Assembly (NCBI GenBank): GCA_964519835.1
Contig: CAZFLD010000131.1
Location: 1 to 7,809, forward strand
Direction: 5' to 3'
Origin: CAZFLD01 sp964519835
Lineage (GTDB): Bacteria > Spirochaetota > Spirochaetia > DSM-27196 > CAZFLD01
Length of the DNA stretch: 7,809 bases
Part shown: piece by piece, positions 5,620 to 7,809 of the stretch
Numbering within the stretch: position 1 is the first letter of the stretch
Layout: every line of letters begins with the position of its first letter
Made by a program: the position numbers and the translations under genes
The notes under the pieces: generated by a model
The model's database searches: none
What the model was told of the DNA's origin: nothing
What the model saw: only the letters and a program-made list of their open reading frames with translations

Positions 5620-6918
5620 ATGGGAGTTTTTTCGATCGGCATGCGGAACATCCTTCGGTCACGCAGGCGGAGTATCTTGAACATCATTGCCCTTGCCCTC
5701 GGATTTGTCATCATGACTGTCGGCTTGGCATGGGTGGCCGGCTACGACACGCACGTGTTTGGCGCCCTGCGGAGCTTTGATACCGGCGACGCTCAAGTCA
5801 CGCACGCCGGCTACATGGACGAAGCGGCTCGATTTCCTCTGGACATGCTCGTGTTCCGGCAGGCGGAGTTGGCCACGTCGCTGGCGGCGCTGCCCGAAAT
5901 TCAAACGGCTACCCCGCGTATTGTCTTTGTGGCTTCACTGTCAAAGGGAGAGACCGAGTTGCGCCTTGTCGCCCGCGCAATCGATCCCGAGGGCGAGGCT
6001 GCGGTAACCGTTGTCGAGGATCAGGTGGCGGCGGGCCGATACTTTCGAGGTACCGAGTCCAACGGTCCGGAGTTACTCATCAGCGAACAAAACGCTTCGG
6101 CGCTCGAAGTGGAGGTTGGCGACACCGTATGGTTGTCCGCCGTCGATTCCTACGGTGTTAGGAACAGAGCCGCCGCTTTGTTAGTTGGCCTGTTTACGTT
6201 TGGATATCCCCCGGTCGATGAAAACCTCGTTTTTGCCGACTACGCGTCGGCGGCCGAGTTCCTTGGTGTCGAGGGCTCGGCGACTCACCTTGTGCTCGCG
6301 GGCGCTTCGGGGGTCGATCCCTCCGCAGTGGCGGCCGCGGCGGCGCGCTACCTCAGCGGACGGCCCGCAACTGCCGACGAGGGCACTGCCGGCGCGGCGT
6401 CGGCCGGGGCGACGCGAGAGCTCGAGGCGCACCCGTGGCGCACCTTTGTGGAGGCCGCCGCCACCGCAATCGAGACGGACGTCTTTTTCTTCTACCTCAC
6501 CCTCGCCGTGCTCTTCTTTTTGGTGATCGTCGGCATCATAAACTCCATGTCGATGTCGATTCTCGAGCGAAGTGCCGAGATCGGCACGCTCCGGGCGCTT
6601 GGTTTTAGACGGGGCCTGGTAATTCGATTGTTGCTTACCGAGGGGATTGGGCTTGCGGTGGTCGCGACCGTAGCGGGAGCGGTCTTGGCCACGCCGATGC
6701 TTCTCTACCTCACGCAGGTCGGCTTGGACGTCGCCTCGGCGGTGCCTGAATCGATTCCCGTGCCCTTTGGCGAGACGTTTACCGCCGTGTTTACCGTCGG
6801 CGACGCGCTTTTGGCCGTCACGGTTACCCTTGGTGCCGCCGCCGTGGGCACCGCCCTCCCGGCACTTCGGGTCTCGCGGGAAGGGATCGTCGAGTCGATG
6901 CGGGGTCACAAGCGCTGA
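5620..6918 (+). CDS. FtsX-type ABC permease, second subunit
   Basis: 432 residues from the preferred start. Helix 1 at about 20-41 follows a basic SIGMRNILRSRRRS entry. The periplasmic domain is at about 42-285, then helices at about 288-310, 342-366 and 395-416. The ATPase-contact loop ERSAEIGTLRALGFRR (316-331) matches the one in the first permease. An Ala/Gly/Thr-rich segment at about 248-268 looks like a flexible insertion just before the second helix. The start is ATG at 5620, with GAGGGA (5608-5613) 6 bases upstream; a TTG at 5614 is in frame but directly abuts that purine run, so it is unlikely. The gene begins 12 bp after the first permease and its TGA overlaps the ATG of the TetR gene by one base. 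It probably pairs with the first permease and the ATPase dimer as a LolCDE-like complex. Confidence 0.92.
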   Translation: MGVFSIGMRNILRSRRRSILNIIALALGFVIMTVGLAWVAGYDTHVFGALRSFDTGDAQVTHAGYMDEAARFPLDMLVFRQAELATSLAALPEIQTATPRIVFVASLSKGETELRLVARAIDPEGEAAVTVVEDQVAAGRYFRGTESNGPELLISEQNASALEVEVGDTVWLSAVDSYGVRNRAAALLVGLFTFGYPPVDENLVFADYASAAEFLGVEGSATHLVLAGASGVDPSAVAAAAARYLSGRPATADEGTAGAASAGATRELEAHPWRTFVEAAATAIETDVFFFYLTLAVLFFLVIVGIINSMSMSILERSAEIGTLRALGFRRGLVIRLLLTEGIGLAVVATVAGAVLATPMLLYLTQVGLDVASAVPESIPVPFGETFTAVFTVGDALLAVTVTLGAAAVGTALPALRVSREGIVESMRGHKR

Positions 6919-7520
6919 TGGAATCCAACACACGCGAGCACATCTTACAGGTGGCGCTTTGTCGGTTTATCGTCGACGGCTACGATGCCGTGAGTTTTGC
7001 CCGGCTTATTAAAGAGGCGGGTGTCTCCAAGGGAAGCTTTTATCACTACTGGCCGAACAAGCTGGCCCTATTCGGCGAGGTGGTCGATCGTTTTTTCCTG
7101 GACTACTTCCGCGGTTTTCAGATCCCACCGGAGGCGTCCGGTGTCCACGAGGCGATCGAGAGAATGACCGCGGACAACCGGAATATGGTCGAGTCTCTGA
7201 CGGAGCTTGTCGGCGACGACGTTGGCGAGTTTGCCGGCTACTATCTTCTTGTGGCCGATGCGATTCGGCGCATCCCGCAGATTCGAGAGGGCTCGGAGAA
7301 GCTGGCCGCCACGTTTGTTTTGGATCTATCGGCGGTGGTGCAGCGTGGCATCGACTCAGGAGAGCTCCGGCCGGACCTCGATGCCCGTGCGGTCGCGGAC
7401 CTGATTGTGCCGTTGTCCGAGGGCAGCACATTGCTTGCGTTTTTTTATCAGAAGGAGGATCCTGCGGGCGCCCTCGAGCGCAGGCTGGCCGCGCTTTACG
7501 AGTTGATCAAGGCGCAATAA
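6918..7520 (+). CDS. TetR/AcrR-family transcriptional repressor
   Basis: 200 residues, normal for the family. The N-terminal DNA-binding domain is clear: helix 1 TREHILQVALCRFIVDGYDAVSF, then the helix-turn-helix at about 25-44 ending in GVSKGSFYHYWPNKLALF, a near-textbook TetR recognition helix. The C-terminal region (about 50-200) is all-helical, as expected for ligand binding and dimerisation, and gives no ligand clue. Translation is probably coupled: its ATG shares one base with the stop of the second permease (TGATG) and there is no clear ribosome site. As the last gene of the operon it is made in proportion to the transporter, which suits autorepression through the palindrome at 2788-2809. 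The inducer may be the transported lipid or a membrane-active compound, but this is a guess. Confidence 0.93.
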   Translation: MESNTREHILQVALCRFIVDGYDAVSFARLIKEAGVSKGSFYHYWPNKLALFGEVVDRFFLDYFRGFQIPPEASGVHEAIERMTADNRNMVESLTELVGDDVGEFAGYYLLVADAIRRIPQIREGSEKLAATFVLDLSAVVQRGIDSGELRPDLDARAVADLIVPLSEGSTLLAFFYQKEDPAGALERRLAALYELIKAQ

Positions 7521-7528
7521 GCGCGATC

Positions 7529-7563
7529 CGCGGGACGGGAACTGCTTCTCAGGCGGTCCCGCG
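7529..7563. terminator. Possible bidirectional terminator between convergent genes
   Basis: CGCGGGAC (7529-7536) and GTCCCGCG (7556-7563) are exact reverse complements separated by 19 bases. They sit across the end of the TetR gene and the last codons of the convergent transporter gene. Position and GC-rich stem suit a terminator for both strands. There is no U-run after the stem on either strand and the loop is long, so it is a weak candidate. Confidence 0.35.
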
Positions 7564-7809
7564 AGCGGCGGTGTTTGGTCGCCGAGGCAGTGATACGAGG
7601 AGAACGCCGATTCCCCCGATCGCGAGACCCAAAGCGTCGGTCGGCTGTAGGGTGTCTCCAAACGCGACCCATGCCATCACCATCGTGACCGGTGGTCCAA
7701 GGTAAAAGAGGCTCGAAACTCGTGTAGCGCTTACCTTCGTAAGGAGTTGCCAGAGCAAGGCGTATGCGCAGAGTGAGACGCCAAGCACCAGCCAGACCAT
7801 GCTTGCCCC
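7549..7809 (-). CDS. EamA/DMT-family transporter, C-terminal part (runs off the right edge)
   Basis: The minus-strand frame is open from the window edge (7809) to TGA at 7549-7551, giving 86 residues. An ATG at 7800 is internal; the codons beyond it stay open and the fragment lacks the rest of the fold. The sequence shows the last three helices of an EamA domain: a helix with AYALLWQLLTKVSATRVSSL, then FYLGPPVTMVMAWVAFGDTL, then DALGLAIGGIGVLLVSL, followed by a short basic tail. The usual Gly-Glu of the motif is Gly-Asp here (FGDTL). These ten-helix inner-membrane carriers export or import small metabolites, often amino acids or their analogues; the substrate is not readable from this part. 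It converges on the TetR gene with a 28-bp gap and is probably unrelated to that operon. Confidence 0.85.
   Translation of the reverse strand, partial: GASMVWLVLGVSLCAYALLWQLLTKVSATRVSSLFYLGPPVTMVMAWVAFGDTLQPTDALGLAIGGIGVLLVSLPRRPNTAARGTA

Noticed and set aside
7687..7700. GACCGGTGGTC-like sequence as a second TetR operator
   Set aside because: Symmetry is poor, it lies inside the coding region of the EamA gene, and it lacks the GCATACC/GGTATGC arms of the main palindrome.

Overview
This window is a GC-rich, tightly packed stretch of a bacterial chromosome, most likely from a diderm (Gram-negative-type) bacterium. The evidence for a diderm is a secreted LolA-like protein encoded with a LolCDE/MacB-type ABC transporter. 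Spirochaetota is a plausible home, because this LolA-like/ABC/FtsX/FtsX/TetR layout is familiar there from memory, but that is low-confidence inference. Ordinary stop usage, including several TGA stops, indicates a standard code. No rRNA, tRNA, CRISPR array or insertion sequence is visible.

Left half, minus strand, read right to left from about 2690 to 1. The first gene is a one-polypeptide fusion of a MntA-type nucleotidyltransferase and a HepT-type HEPN RNase, which are the two halves of a type VII toxin-antitoxin system (1728-2636). A tiny overlapping ORF with a signal-peptide-like start follows (1591-1740, tentative). Next is a DUF2877/AllH-family protein with an unusual inserted segment (487-1584), then the N-terminal part of an MFS transporter that leaves the window at base 1. 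Spacing and overlaps suggest one transcription unit.

Right half, plus strand, 2754-7520. This is a compact five-gene operon. It opens with a well-formed sigma-70-type promoter (TTGACA, 17 bp, TATCCT) and a 22-bp near-perfect palindrome placed over the expected transcription start. The genes are a secreted LolA-like outer-membrane lipoprotein-sorting protein, a LolD/MacB-type ABC ATPase, two different FtsX-type permeases, and a TetR/AcrR-family repressor. Junctions are 12 bp, a 4-bp overlap, 12 bp to the preferred start, and a 1-bp overlap. The simplest model is an inner-membrane transporter (ATPase dimer plus permease heterodimer) working with a periplasmic lipid or lipoprotein carrier. The last gene would repress its own operon through the palindrome.

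Right edge. The C-terminal end of an EamA/DMT transporter lies on the minus strand (7549 to the edge), converging on the TetR gene with only 28 bp between them. A GC-rich inverted repeat lies across that junction.

The strongest leads are the fused HepT/MntA protein, the promoter/operator that closes a feedback loop with the terminal TetR gene, and the interrupted DUF2877 protein with its small upstream ORF.
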